The notes beneath the pieces were generated by a model. The model was not told where the DNA came from and searched no databases. It saw only the letters and a list, made by a program, of their open reading frames with translations. The translations under genes were made by a program, and so were the position numbers. From an uncultured Coriobacteriia bacterium (GTDB taxonomy: Bacteria > Actinomycetota > Coriobacteriia > Coriobacteriales > QAMH01): DNA of 6,365 bases. Position 1 is the stretch's first letter; every line of letters starts with the position of its first letter. Positions 1 through 5,651 of this stretch are shown in pieces. The stretch lies in contig CASDTD010000155.1 in the NCBI GenBank assembly GCA_949283445.1, forward strand, positions 1 to 6,365, written 5' to 3'.

Positions 1-1388
1 GGCAGGGCGTGTTCGCTCCCGTGCTCGACGCCGCCATCGCGGACGGCTACAAGCGTCTCATGGCGCCGTCGCTCGAACGTGAGGTGCGTGCGCGTCTCAC
101 GGTTCGCGCGCAGACTGACGCCATCAGCGTCTTCGCCAAGAACCTCGAGAGCCTGCTTTCCGCCCGTCCCGTGCGCGGGGCACGCGTCATCGCGCTCGAC
201 CCGGGCTTTCGCACGGGCTGCAAGGTGGCCGTGCTCGACGAGACGGGCCGCCTGCTCGACCACGGCGTGGTCTATCCCACCAAACCGCGTCACGATGTGG
301 AAGGCACCAAGCGCGAGCTCGCGCGTCTGGTGGCAAAGCACGGCGTAAACACCATCGTAATCGGCAATGGAACGGCGAGCCGCGAGACCGAAGAGGTGGT
401 TTCCGAATTCATCGCGGAATCTGCTCCTGACCTGCGCTATACCATCGTCAATGAGGCGGGCGCTTCTGTCTATTCTGCATCCGAGCTCGCAAGCCAGGAG
501 TTTCCTGACCTGGACGTGACCATTCGCGGGGCTATCAGCCTGGGGCGTCGCCTGCAAGACCCGCTCGCCGAGCTCGTCAAGATCCCGCCCCAGTCCATCG
601 GGGTGGGGCAGTACCAGCACGACCTCGACCAAAACGAGCTTTCCCGCGCGCTGGGGCACGTGGTCGAAGACGTTGTCAACCGTGTGGGCGTGAACGTGAA
701 CACCGCCAGCGCGAGCCTACTCGGCTACGTCTCGGGCATCACGCCGACCGTGGCTCGCAACATCGTGGCCTATCGCGAGGCGAACGGCCTATTCGCAGAC
801 CGTCGCGAGCTTTTGAACGTGCCCAAGCTCGGCCCCAAGGCCTACGAGCAATGCGCCGGCTTTTTGCGCATCACGGGTGGGGACAACCCGCTCGACGCTA
901 CGGCGGTGCACCCGGAAAGCTATTCCGCGGCTGCTGCGTTGCTCGAGCGTGCCGGCGTGACGGCCGACGACCTCGCGCGCGGCGGCATTCCGGATATCGG
1001 CAAACGCATCGGCAGCGTGGGCGCGATTGCCGGCGAGCTCGGCTGCGGCATCATGACGCTTCTCGACATCGTTGCCGAGCTGGAGAAGCCAGGCCGCGAT
1101 CCGCGCGACGACGCGCCGGAAGTCGTGTTCAGCCGCACTGCCAGGAGCCTGGAAGACCTCGAGGAGGGCATGGAGCTTACGGGTACCGTGCGCAACGTGG
1201 TGGACTTCGGCGCGTTCGTGGATATCGGCGTGCATCAGGACGGGCTCGTGCATATCTCCAAGCTGGCGAAGGGTTTTGTGAAGAACCCCAGCGACGTGGT
1301 TTCCGTCGGAGACACCGTGAGGGTGTGGGTCGAGAAGGTCGACACGCAGCGCGGCAGGATTTCGCTTACCATGGTGCAGGGGAAGTAG
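1..1388 (+). CDS. tex: Tex-family transcription accessory / RNA-binding protein, C-terminal part (5' end outside window)
   Basis: Tex proteins are cytoplasmic nucleic-acid-binding factors built from a helical N-terminus, a YqgF/RNase H-like domain, helix-hairpin-helix (HhH) repeats and a C-terminal S1 domain. The reading frame is open at the left edge (codons in phase from base 3), so the gene is cut by the window. About 460 residues remain of a family usually near 720. Visible in order: the YqgF-like domain with its DPGFRTG motif (Asp codon at 198-200) and IGNGTASRETE around 361-390; the conserved NEAGASVYSASE block around 450-485; IPPQSIGVGQYQHD around 580-620; HhH motifs from the NVNTAS codons at 693 to about 870; and an S1 domain from about 1160 (GTVRNVVDFGAFVDIG, then GLVHISKLA) to the end. 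The GTG at base 9 is an internal codon, not a start. The family match is very strong. The exact cellular role of Tex (transcription and ribosome-linked RNA binding) is known only in outline. Stop is TAG. Confidence 0.96.
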   Translation, partial: QGVFAPVLDAAIADGYKRLMAPSLEREVRARLTVRAQTDAISVFAKNLESLLSARPVRGARVIALDPGFRTGCKVAVLDETGRLLDHGVVYPTKPRHDVEGTKRELARLVAKHGVNTIVIGNGTASRETEEVVSEFIAESAPDLRYTIVNEAGASVYSASELASQEFPDLDVTIRGAISLGRRLQDPLAELVKIPPQSIGVGQYQHDLDQNELSRALGHVVEDVVNRVGVNVNTASASLLGYVSGITPTVARNIVAYREANGLFADRRELLNVPKLGPKAYEQCAGFLRITGGDNPLDATAVHPESYSAAAALLERAGVTADDLARGGIPDIGKRIGSVGAIAGELGCGIMTLLDIVAELEKPGRDPRDDAPEVVFSRTARSLEDLEEGMELTGTVRNVVDFGAFVDIGVHQDGLVHISKLAKGFVKNPSDVVSVGDTVRVWVEKVDTQRGRISLTMVQGK

Positions 1389-1420
1389 GGAAATGCGATA
1401 AGGCAGGGGGGATGACGGAC

Positions 1421-2476
1421 ATGAAGGCTTTGGTGCATGACAGGAATGGTTCGATTACGCTGTGCGAGCGTCCGCGCTCTGAGCTTCAAGAACCCACTGA
1501 CGCCATCGTGCGCGTGACGCGCTCGACCATCTGCACGAGCGACCTGCATATCATGCACGGCGCGGTGCCCCGAGCGCTGCCGGATACGGTACTGGGACAC
1601 GAGTTCGTCGGCGTCGTGGAAGAGGTGGGGGCGGGGGTCTCCCGTTTCACGCCGGGCGAACGTGTGGCGGTGAACTGCGAGACGTTCTGCGGCACGTGTT
1701 TCTTCTGCGAGCGGGGCTGGGTGAACAACTGCGTGCAGGGCGGTTGGGAGCTCGGCTGTCGCATCGACGGCTGTCAGGCGGAATACGTGCGCGTGCCTTT
1801 TGCCGACAACGCTTTCACGTACATTCCCGATACCGTGACCGACGAGGACGCGTTGTTCCTCGGCGATATCCTCGCCACAGGCTGGTGGGGGGCGCGGCTC
1901 GCGGAAATCGAGGAAGGCTCGACGGTTGCGGTGATCGGTGCGGGGCCGGTGGGGCTTACCACCATGATGTGCGCGCGTCTAGCAAACCCCGGTTGCATTG
2001 TCGCCATAGAGCGCGATGCGCACCGTGCCAATCTTGCCGCCGAGCTGGGGCTTGCCGACCGCGTTATCAATGGTGACGCGCCGCTCGACGCGATTGAGCA
2101 GGCGGTGCGCGCGCTTGCTCGCCACGGTGGTGCCGATGCCGTCATCGAGGCGGCGGGTGGCGATAATACCTTCGAGATGGCGTGGCGCATCGCGCGCCCG
2201 AACGCCGTCGTGGTGCTTTCGGCCATGTACGAACGCGACCAAGTGCTGCCGTTACCCAGCATGTACGGCAAAAACCTCACGTTCAAGACCGGCGGGGTGG
2301 ACGCGAGTGGCCTCGACGAGGTGATGGCGCTCATCGAAGCCGGCAAGATTGACACGAGCTGTCTTATCTCAAAACGTTACCCGCTCAACGACATCCTCGA
2401 GGCTTACCGCGCGTTCGAAACGCATGAGGACGACTGTCTCAAAGTGGTTATCACGCCCTGGGAGAATCGGGATTAG
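1421..2476 (+). CDS. Zinc-dependent medium-chain alcohol dehydrogenase
   Basis: Cytoplasmic NAD(P)-dependent oxidoreductase of the medium-chain dehydrogenase/reductase superfamily, interconverting an alcohol and a carbonyl compound; the substrate cannot be read from the sequence. Numbering from ATG 1421 (351 aa, normal for the family): likely catalytic zinc ligands are C38 (in ICTSDLH), H60 and E61 (GHEFVGVVEEVG), and D149, placed like the zinc-binding Asp of secondary alcohol dehydrogenases. A structural-zinc cluster is C90, C93, C96 and C104. The Rossmann motif GAGPVG is at 173-178, and acidic E197 at the end of the second strand favours NAD over NADP. Two starts are possible. ATG 1421 gives the family-typical MKALV and has AGGGGGG about 9 nt upstream. 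ATG 1412 adds MTD and could use AAGG at 1400-1403. I prefer 1421. It lies 32 nt after tex on the same strand, so co-transcription is possible. The many Cys and two zinc sites suggest relatives of threonine, formaldehyde or sorbitol dehydrogenases. Confidence 0.93.
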   Translation: MKALVHDRNGSITLCERPRSELQEPTDAIVRVTRSTICTSDLHIMHGAVPRALPDTVLGHEFVGVVEEVGAGVSRFTPGERVAVNCETFCGTCFFCERGWVNNCVQGGWELGCRIDGCQAEYVRVPFADNAFTYIPDTVTDEDALFLGDILATGWWGARLAEIEEGSTVAVIGAGPVGLTTMMCARLANPGCIVAIERDAHRANLAAELGLADRVINGDAPLDAIEQAVRALARHGGADAVIEAAGGDNTFEMAWRIARPNAVVVLSAMYERDQVLPLPSMYGKNLTFKTGGVDASGLDEVMALIEAGKIDTSCLISKRYPLNDILEAYRAFETHEDDCLKVVITPWENRD

Positions 2477-2479
2477 CAG

Positions 2480-2492
2480 CGCACGGCGTGCG
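2480..2492 (+). other. Short hairpin after the alcohol dehydrogenase gene
   Basis: A perfect 5-bp inverted repeat (CGCAC, 3-nt loop GGC, GTGCG) begins 4 nt after the dehydrogenase stop. It is followed by an A-run (2499-2505) rather than a T-run, so it is not a canonical intrinsic terminator on the + strand. It may be an RNA 3'-end structure or chance in GC-rich DNA. Confidence 0.25.
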
Positions 2493-2539
2493 AGTGTCAA
2501 AAAAACGTGTCACACCTCTTCGCTAGGCTTGCGATAGGT

Positions 2540-2555
2540 CTCTCGGTAACGGGAG
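2540..2555 (+). other. Leader hairpin with GUAA tetraloop upstream of the Cys-rich gene
   Basis: CTCTCG and CGGGAG form a 6-bp stem (one G-U pair) closed by a GTAA loop, which in RNA is a stable GNRA-type tetraloop. It lies 39 nt before the ATG at 2595, within the 118-nt gap, and leaves the AAAGGG ribosome site free. I could not identify a convincing -35/-10 pair around it, so whether it is transcribed as leader RNA is unknown. Confidence 0.3.
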
Positions 2556-2594
2556 CTCAAGATAGTTAAAACGCAAGATGAAAGGGTGTTGACA

Positions 2595-3437
2595 ATGGGG
2601 CTCGACGCATCGGTTCGTTGCAGATGCTTCGAAGAGCATAGACTTAAGCCAGGGCCGATGCCCTACGAAGATCTTTACATCGACGAAGAGGGCTATCTGG
2701 CTTCCCGTGGGCTCGACAGTTTATATAGTCGATATGAATATGACGAGTTCAGGAGACGATACGGAACGCTCTACGACTTATTTTTAGATTGGACGTATAA
2801 CTGCTGCGAACATGAAGACGGGGAGTATTGCTCCGAACGGGTAAGCAATTGGGCGGGGTGCGCACGCTTCGATTCCCTTGTGGAAGAGGTTGGCGGACGT
2901 GAAGAGTTTCCACTATTGAGTTCGTTCCTTCCGCATGCTAACGGCGGCCTTTATCCAGTAGAAAAGGCACCTGATACGCTCGAAGAGCTCAACCGTTTTA
3001 TCGAGGCAATTCTCGATGTTGACGAGTGGGTTCTTTGCGAGGCGGAAAGCGGCCAGCCTATCTGGTCTGTTACCGACAACCAGACATTCACTTGGATGTA
3101 TGGTCCGTCTGACAAGGTGGGAATGAGGGGAGGCATGGTTTATTTCGAGCATGCAGGTGAGCCTCGTGTGGAAACATCTCATTTCAAGCAGGTTCCCTTG
3201 GGTACCCAAGAGGCCGATTCATGTCAGCCAATGCGCATTATCTGTCTTGATTCGGGTAGGGAAACACTGACATTCGATTCTATTGGGCCACAGGGATGGC
3301 CCGAGGAAGAGCGCGAGTTCTATGTGACAGCAAAAAAGGCACCATTTCTTTTCGAAGGCAAGTACGGGACAGCAGAACGTCTCAAAAGGCTGCTTATTGC
3401 TTCGATAGAGACGGGCAATCCTATAAGGTGGTGCTAG
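2595..3437 (+). CDS. Uncharacterised Cys-rich protein (280 aa)
   Basis: I do not recognise a named family; the opening MGLDASVRCRCFEE resembles uncharacterised bacterial proteins I recall only as hypothetical. The ATG at 2595 has AAAGGG 8 nt upstream (2581-2586), which decides it over the GTG at 2586 inside that site. The N-terminal third is rich in possible metal ligands: C9, C11, C70, C71, H73, C79 and C89, with the cluster YNCCEHEDGEYC around 68-79 followed by SNWAGC. Four further Cys follow, including the final residue C280. There is no signal peptide and no membrane segment, so it is probably cytoplasmic and acidic (many Glu/Asp). Base composition is far lower in GC than the flanking genes (27/60 in 2701-2760), with TTA, ATA and AGG codons that are scarce in tex, pointing to recent acquisition. 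The next gene starts 2 nt after its stop, so the two are almost certainly translated together. Function unknown; a zinc-binding or immunity-type role is speculation. Confidence 0.85.
   Translation: MGLDASVRCRCFEEHRLKPGPMPYEDLYIDEEGYLASRGLDSLYSRYEYDEFRRRYGTLYDLFLDWTYNCCEHEDGEYCSERVSNWAGCARFDSLVEEVGGREEFPLLSSFLPHANGGLYPVEKAPDTLEELNRFIEAILDVDEWVLCEAESGQPIWSVTDNQTFTWMYGPSDKVGMRGGMVYFEHAGEPRVETSHFKQVPLGTQEADSCQPMRIICLDSGRETLTFDSIGPQGWPEEEREFYVTAKKAPFLFEGKYGTAERLKRLLIASIETGNPIRWC
3425..3431 (+). promoter_or_regulatory. Ribosome binding site of the coupled GNAT gene, inside the end of the upstream gene
   Basis: AAGGTGG lies 8 nt before ATG 3440 and overlaps the last codons of the Cys-rich gene. It decides ATG 3440 over the in-frame GTG codons at 3428 and 3431, which fall within the site itself. 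The arrangement (stop at 3435-3437, start at 3440) suggests translational coupling. Confidence 0.6.
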
Positions 3438-3439
3438 AA

Positions 3440-4111
3440 ATGTCAGAAGTGACAATCGAACCTTACGGCGATATGTTCGATCGCTGCTCTCCGGCTTATA
3501 TCGAGCCTTTTGCGCAGAACGATAGAGTCATATTGATTTCTTACATTGATGATTTTTACGATTTGCATATGAGGATCAGTCAGGAGCTATATCCATCACT
3601 GACATCTGCAATTACAGAAAATGAAGAGTTAAGCGCTGGTTACCGACGCATGCTCGTTGAAGAAAGCAATGAGCTTAAGGCCCTTGTGTTCGAAGCGAAG
3701 AGCAAAGCGCTTGTAGGGGAAGTCGTTGCTCGCCTATTTGGGGAAGGCCTCATAGAGGTTGGCTGGGATGTGCGTCCGAAATATCAGGGAATGGGATATG
3801 CGACCCGTGCGGCCAAGCTGTTCATCAAAACGCTGAATCAACAAAGAGAATGCTCCGGGTTTGTCGCTGCAGTCGAAGCGGATAACGCTGCCAGCAAAGC
3901 AGTTATCAGGAAGCTCGGCGGAAAGCCGAGCGGACTCAGGACGACTGTCTTAACCGAAGCCCTAGGAGAAGAAGGGCGGAAGAAATTCCAATCAGAAAAT
4001 GAGGAATTATTGACGGAGGAGCTTGTTGAGGAGGCGGGGATATTTGGTGTCGACCCTGCAGAACTTCTCACTCACGCGCTGGTGTACTCTATTCCAGTTC
4101 CTGCTGGATAA
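3440..4111 (+). CDS. GNAT-family N-acetyltransferase (223 aa) with N- and C-terminal extensions
   Basis: Predicted acetyl-CoA-dependent N-acetyltransferase; acceptor unknown. The GNAT core occupies about residues 75-172: strand LVGEVVARLF (91-100), then VGWDVRPKYQGMGYATRAAKLF, which carries the acetyl-CoA pyrophosphate loop (Q116, G117, G119, A121), then VEADNAASKAVIRKLGGKP (145-163), the usual motif B with N149 and the Lys-Leu-Gly turn. About 75 residues before the core (aromatic and acidic, including YIDDFYDLH) and about 50 after it (Glu-rich, 175-223) are not part of a minimal GNAT and could hold the substrate or partner contacts. The start at ATG 3440 is supported by AAGGTGG 8 nt upstream. 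It is coupled to the Cys-rich gene 2 nt upstream and shares its low GC (21/60 in 3541-3600), so both probably arrived together. The PIN/TfoX_C gene follows after 53 nt. It could be a modifying enzyme of its neighbours or a GNAT-type toxin, but the ribbon-helix-helix antitoxin usual for GNAT toxins is absent. Confidence 0.88.
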   Translation: MSEVTIEPYGDMFDRCSPAYIEPFAQNDRVILISYIDDFYDLHMRISQELYPSLTSAITENEELSAGYRRMLVEESNELKALVFEAKSKALVGEVVARLFGEGLIEVGWDVRPKYQGMGYATRAAKLFIKTLNQQRECSGFVAAVEADNAASKAVIRKLGGKPSGLRTTVLTEALGEEGRKKFQSENEELLTEELVEEAGIFGVDPAELLTHALVYSIPVPAG

Positions 4112-4152
4112 AGATGTGGGCGATTTCATCGTGCTGTTTTGTCAGCAGACTC

Positions 4153-4160
4153 AAAGGAGA
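4153..4160 (+). promoter_or_regulatory. Ribosome binding site for the PIN/TfoX_C gene
   Basis: AAAGGAGA with GGAG at 4156-4159, 5 nt before ATG 4165. It fixes the start at 4165 and argues against the in-frame ATG at 4114, which would add 17 unrelated residues and lacks such a site. Confidence 0.65.
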
Positions 4161-4164
4161 AAAA

Positions 4165-5079
4165 ATGCTCGCTCCTATAGAAAAGCCAGTTCAGGAACGT
4201 GCGCAACGCGCGTTCTTCGTTGACAGCGAAAACGGGATAAACTCGCTGATAGAGGGCATCGAAAACCTCAATCGCTCCGACAGGGTGGTCGTGTTCCACC
4301 GGAATGCCGTGCCCAAGAATGCCCAGCTTCGTATCGAGATGTGTCCAGCGGCTGTGGACTGGATAGCCTGTGTCGACCCGGGCGTGAAAAACTCCATGGA
4401 CGTTCAAATTATTGCCGAGCTTTCCGCGTGCCTTCAGGCGGACAAGTTCGAAAGCGGGTTCATCGTCAGCAACGATAAAGGGTATCTTCCCGCTCTACAT
4501 TATCTCGAGCGTTCAACGCGCGGGGAAGGGCATACGCTTGCGCTCGTTTCGAGCATCGAGAAGGGAATTGCCCGCAATATGTCGGAGTTCTTCCATGCGC
4601 TGAAAGAGGCGAGTACCCGGCAACAGCTGGCACGAGCCTTCGCCCTTGTCATGGGCGAAGAGGGCGCTAAAAGCACGCTTGACAAGCTGAGTGCGCTGCT
4701 CGTCCAACCGGCAAAAGAACAGCTGGAGAATGCACAGTCGGAGAATCTTGCGGAAGGCGCCGTCTTGCGCTCGGCGGATGACATCACGGTGCCTACACAA
4801 ACCAGTTCGAAACAAGAGCATCTGTCTTTCAAGAAAACGCGCGGGATTGGGAAGGCGCTTTCGTGCAAGCTTGAGGAAGCGGGAATAGAAACCCCGCTTG
4901 CGCTCAAGGAAGTCGGGTCCCTGGAAGCGTGGCGGCGTATCCATGAAGAAGACAAATCGTTTTCCGTTAGGTGGATTTACACGTTCGAGGCGGTGGTGCA
5001 GGGCGTGTCGCTCGACCAGCTAGATCAAGCCCGGAAAGCGGAGCTGAAGAAAGATGCGAAGAAGTGCATTGCTGCTTGA
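4165..5079 (+). CDS. PIN-like ribonuclease domain fused to a TfoX/Sxy C-terminal domain
   Basis: Two-domain protein of 304 aa, probably cytoplasmic. Residues about 15-145 look like a PIN/NYN-type nuclease fold: FFVDSEN (D20, E22) opens the first strand, KNSMDVQIIAEL (D79) follows, and IVSNDKGY (D104) gives a third conserved acidic residue, the set expected to hold metal ions for RNA cleavage. The helical stretch 141-180 resembles the tail that follows this domain in short Firmicutes PIN-like proteins I recall. A polar linker (about 181-220) leads to residues 223-297, which match the TfoX C-terminal domain: GIGKALSCKLEEAGIETPLALKEVGS, then EAWRRI and a FEAVVQG helix, the counterpart of ALEGA-G in TfoX/Sxy proteins. 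The TfoX N-terminal domain is missing. In its own right the TfoX_C module is a small helical HhH-like domain, so nucleic-acid or protein contact is plausible. RNA cleavage is inferred from the acidic residues, not shown. Start at ATG 4165 by the strong GGAG site. GC is closer to the host than that of the two genes before it (34/60 in 4261-4320). Confidence 0.87.
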   Translation: MLAPIEKPVQERAQRAFFVDSENGINSLIEGIENLNRSDRVVVFHRNAVPKNAQLRIEMCPAAVDWIACVDPGVKNSMDVQIIAELSACLQADKFESGFIVSNDKGYLPALHYLERSTRGEGHTLALVSSIEKGIARNMSEFFHALKEASTRQQLARAFALVMGEEGAKSTLDKLSALLVQPAKEQLENAQSENLAEGAVLRSADDITVPTQTSSKQEHLSFKKTRGIGKALSCKLEEAGIETPLALKEVGSLEAWRRIHEEDKSFSVRWIYTFEAVVQGVSLDQLDQARKAELKKDAKKCIAA

Positions 5080-5164
5080 TTGGGTCTAGGCGTGGTCCGT
5101 ATGACATGGCATTTACTGTGCGGGTGACGTAGTATGGTACGCGATGCAGGATAACGTCGACTTT

Positions 5165-5170
5165 AGGAGG
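5165..5170 (+). promoter_or_regulatory. Consensus ribosome binding site of the CDCPSC protein gene
   Basis: A perfect AGGAGG 5 nt before ATG 5176, the best such site in the window, suggesting high translation of the small protein. Within 5100-5140 weak promoter-like elements exist (TTTACT at 5112 with TATGGT at 5133, spacing 15), but they are too poor to call. Confidence 0.7.
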
Positions 5171-5175
5171 CCATC

Positions 5176-5541
5176 ATGGACAAAGAAGTGCTCGATTACG
5201 TAGCGGAACGTGCCGATATCTTGGCGACTGCCGAGTCCAGCAAGCAGGAAACCAAGGATGCGGCGCTTGCCTGGAAAGAGGCCGTTGCAGCAGGTGACGA
5301 CGCGGCAGTGGAAGAGGCCACCACGAAGTTTGTTGATTTTCTGGAAGGGCGTCCGCGTGAGATTGACGGGCTGATTGCATTCCTCGAGGGCCCTGCCAAG
5401 GAGATATTCGGCGAAGAAGGCGCAGCTCAGGCGCTTGAGACGCAGAAGAAGCGCAAGGAGGAGGGCGCGAAGTTCTGCGATTGCCCCTCATGCACGGCGG
5501 CATCCGAGATTCTGGCCAAGTTTGGCCGCGTGGAGCTGTAG
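5176..5541 (+). CDS. Small conserved protein with C-terminal CDCPSC motif (121 aa)
   Basis: An acidic, helical protein of 121 aa with a C-terminal Cys motif (C101, C103, C106 in AKFCDCPSCTAASEIL). Segments such as DYVAERADILATAESSKQETKDAALAW near the start and EIDGLIAFLEGPAKEIFGEE at 62-81 match, from memory, a small family common in anaerobic gut bacteria with a C-D-C-P-x-C signature. I recall some members being labelled Hsp90-like chaperone. Nothing here supports that: no ATPase domain could fit in this length. Three closely spaced Cys could bind a metal or act in redox or thiol chemistry, but with only three Cys and no His nearby a site would need a second subunit or partner. No signal peptide or membrane segment. 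The start is fixed by AGGAGG 5 nt upstream. The 96-nt gap before it and the hairpin about 70 nt after its stop suggest a single-gene transcript. Function unknown. Confidence 0.9.
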   Translation: MDKEVLDYVAERADILATAESSKQETKDAALAWKEAVAAGDDAAVEEATTKFVDFLEGRPREIDGLIAFLEGPAKEIFGEEGAAQALETQKKRKEEGAKFCDCPSCTAASEILAKFGRVEL

Positions 5542-5547
5542 CCCGCA

Positions 5548-5566
5548 ATGTGACAAAGGGTCACAT
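5548..5566. promoter_or_regulatory. 7-bp palindrome (ATGTGAC - 5 nt - GTCACAT), candidate operator
   Basis: Perfect inverted repeat of ATGTGAC and GTCACAT with spacer AAAGG, starting 6 nt after the CDCPSC stop. A third copy of the half-site, ATGTGAC, lies at 5596-5602, partly within another short dyad (CATGC, TGC, GCATG at 5586-5598). No T-run follows on either strand, so a protein-binding site is more likely than a terminator. It resembles a CRP-type TGTGA/TCACA pair but with 7 rather than 6 bases between the half-sites. The protein that would bind it is unknown. Confidence 0.35.
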
Positions 5567-5610
5567 CAAATTCGCACTCTGTTGTCATGCTGCGCATGTG
5601 ACGTTGAGAG

Positions 5611-5637
5611 GAGCGCCCAGGGCAATCCTGGGCGCTC
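5611..5637 (+). terminator. Strong GC hairpin after the CDCPSC gene, probable transcript end
   Basis: A perfect 11-bp stem (GAGCGCCCAGG at 5611-5621, loop GCAAT, CCTGGGCGCTC at 5627-5637). It lies 70 nt after the CDCPSC stop and before the next intact gene, the place expected for a terminator. There is no T-run after it (TGGTGTAATACC follows), so termination, if it occurs, would be of the U-poor type, or the hairpin protects an mRNA 3' end. It could instead be a regulatory RNA element. Confidence 0.5.
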
Positions 5638-5651
5638 TGGTGTAATACCAG
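5637..5651 (+). other. Second small hairpin stacked on the terminator-like stem
   Basis: CTGGT, loop GTAAT, ACCAG form a perfect 5-bp stem directly abutting the 11-bp hairpin, with which it shares base 5637. The right arm of the large stem (CCTGGGC, 5627-5633) can instead pair with GCCCGGG at 5651-5657 (one G-U pair), enclosing the small hairpin. Two mutually exclusive folds are therefore possible. Confidence 0.35.

Noticed and set aside
789..1253. 154-codon open frame on the minus strand
   Set aside because: It lies antisense to the HhH/S1 part of tex; long opposite-strand frames are common in GC-rich genes and it has no recognisable domain.
851..1411. Long upstream extension of the alcohol dehydrogenase frame overlapping tex
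   Set aside because: The extra 187 codons are an Arg-rich out-of-frame reading of tex; family similarity begins only at MKALV.
1774..2355. 193-codon open frame on the minus strand
   Set aside because: Antisense to the dehydrogenase, low-complexity Ser/Ala/Arg translation, no ribosome site.
3440..4111. Classical GNAT toxin of a TacAT/AtaRT-type toxin-antitoxin pair
   Set aside because: The coupled partner is a 280-aa Cys-rich protein rather than a short ribbon-helix-helix antitoxin, and the GNAT is larger than those toxins.
4114..4164. N-terminal extension of the PIN/TfoX_C protein from ATG 4114
   Set aside because: No ribosome site there, and the GGAG site sits within this stretch just before ATG 4165.
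5174..5548. 124-codon minus-strand frame opposite the CDCPSC gene
   Set aside because: Pro/Arg/Ser-rich shadow translation; the plus-strand gene has a perfect ribosome site and conserved motifs.
5549..5565. CRP-type binding site
   Set aside because: The TGTGA and TCACA half-sites are 7 bases apart rather than 6, and a CRP regulon cannot be assumed in this organism; kept only as an unassigned palindrome.
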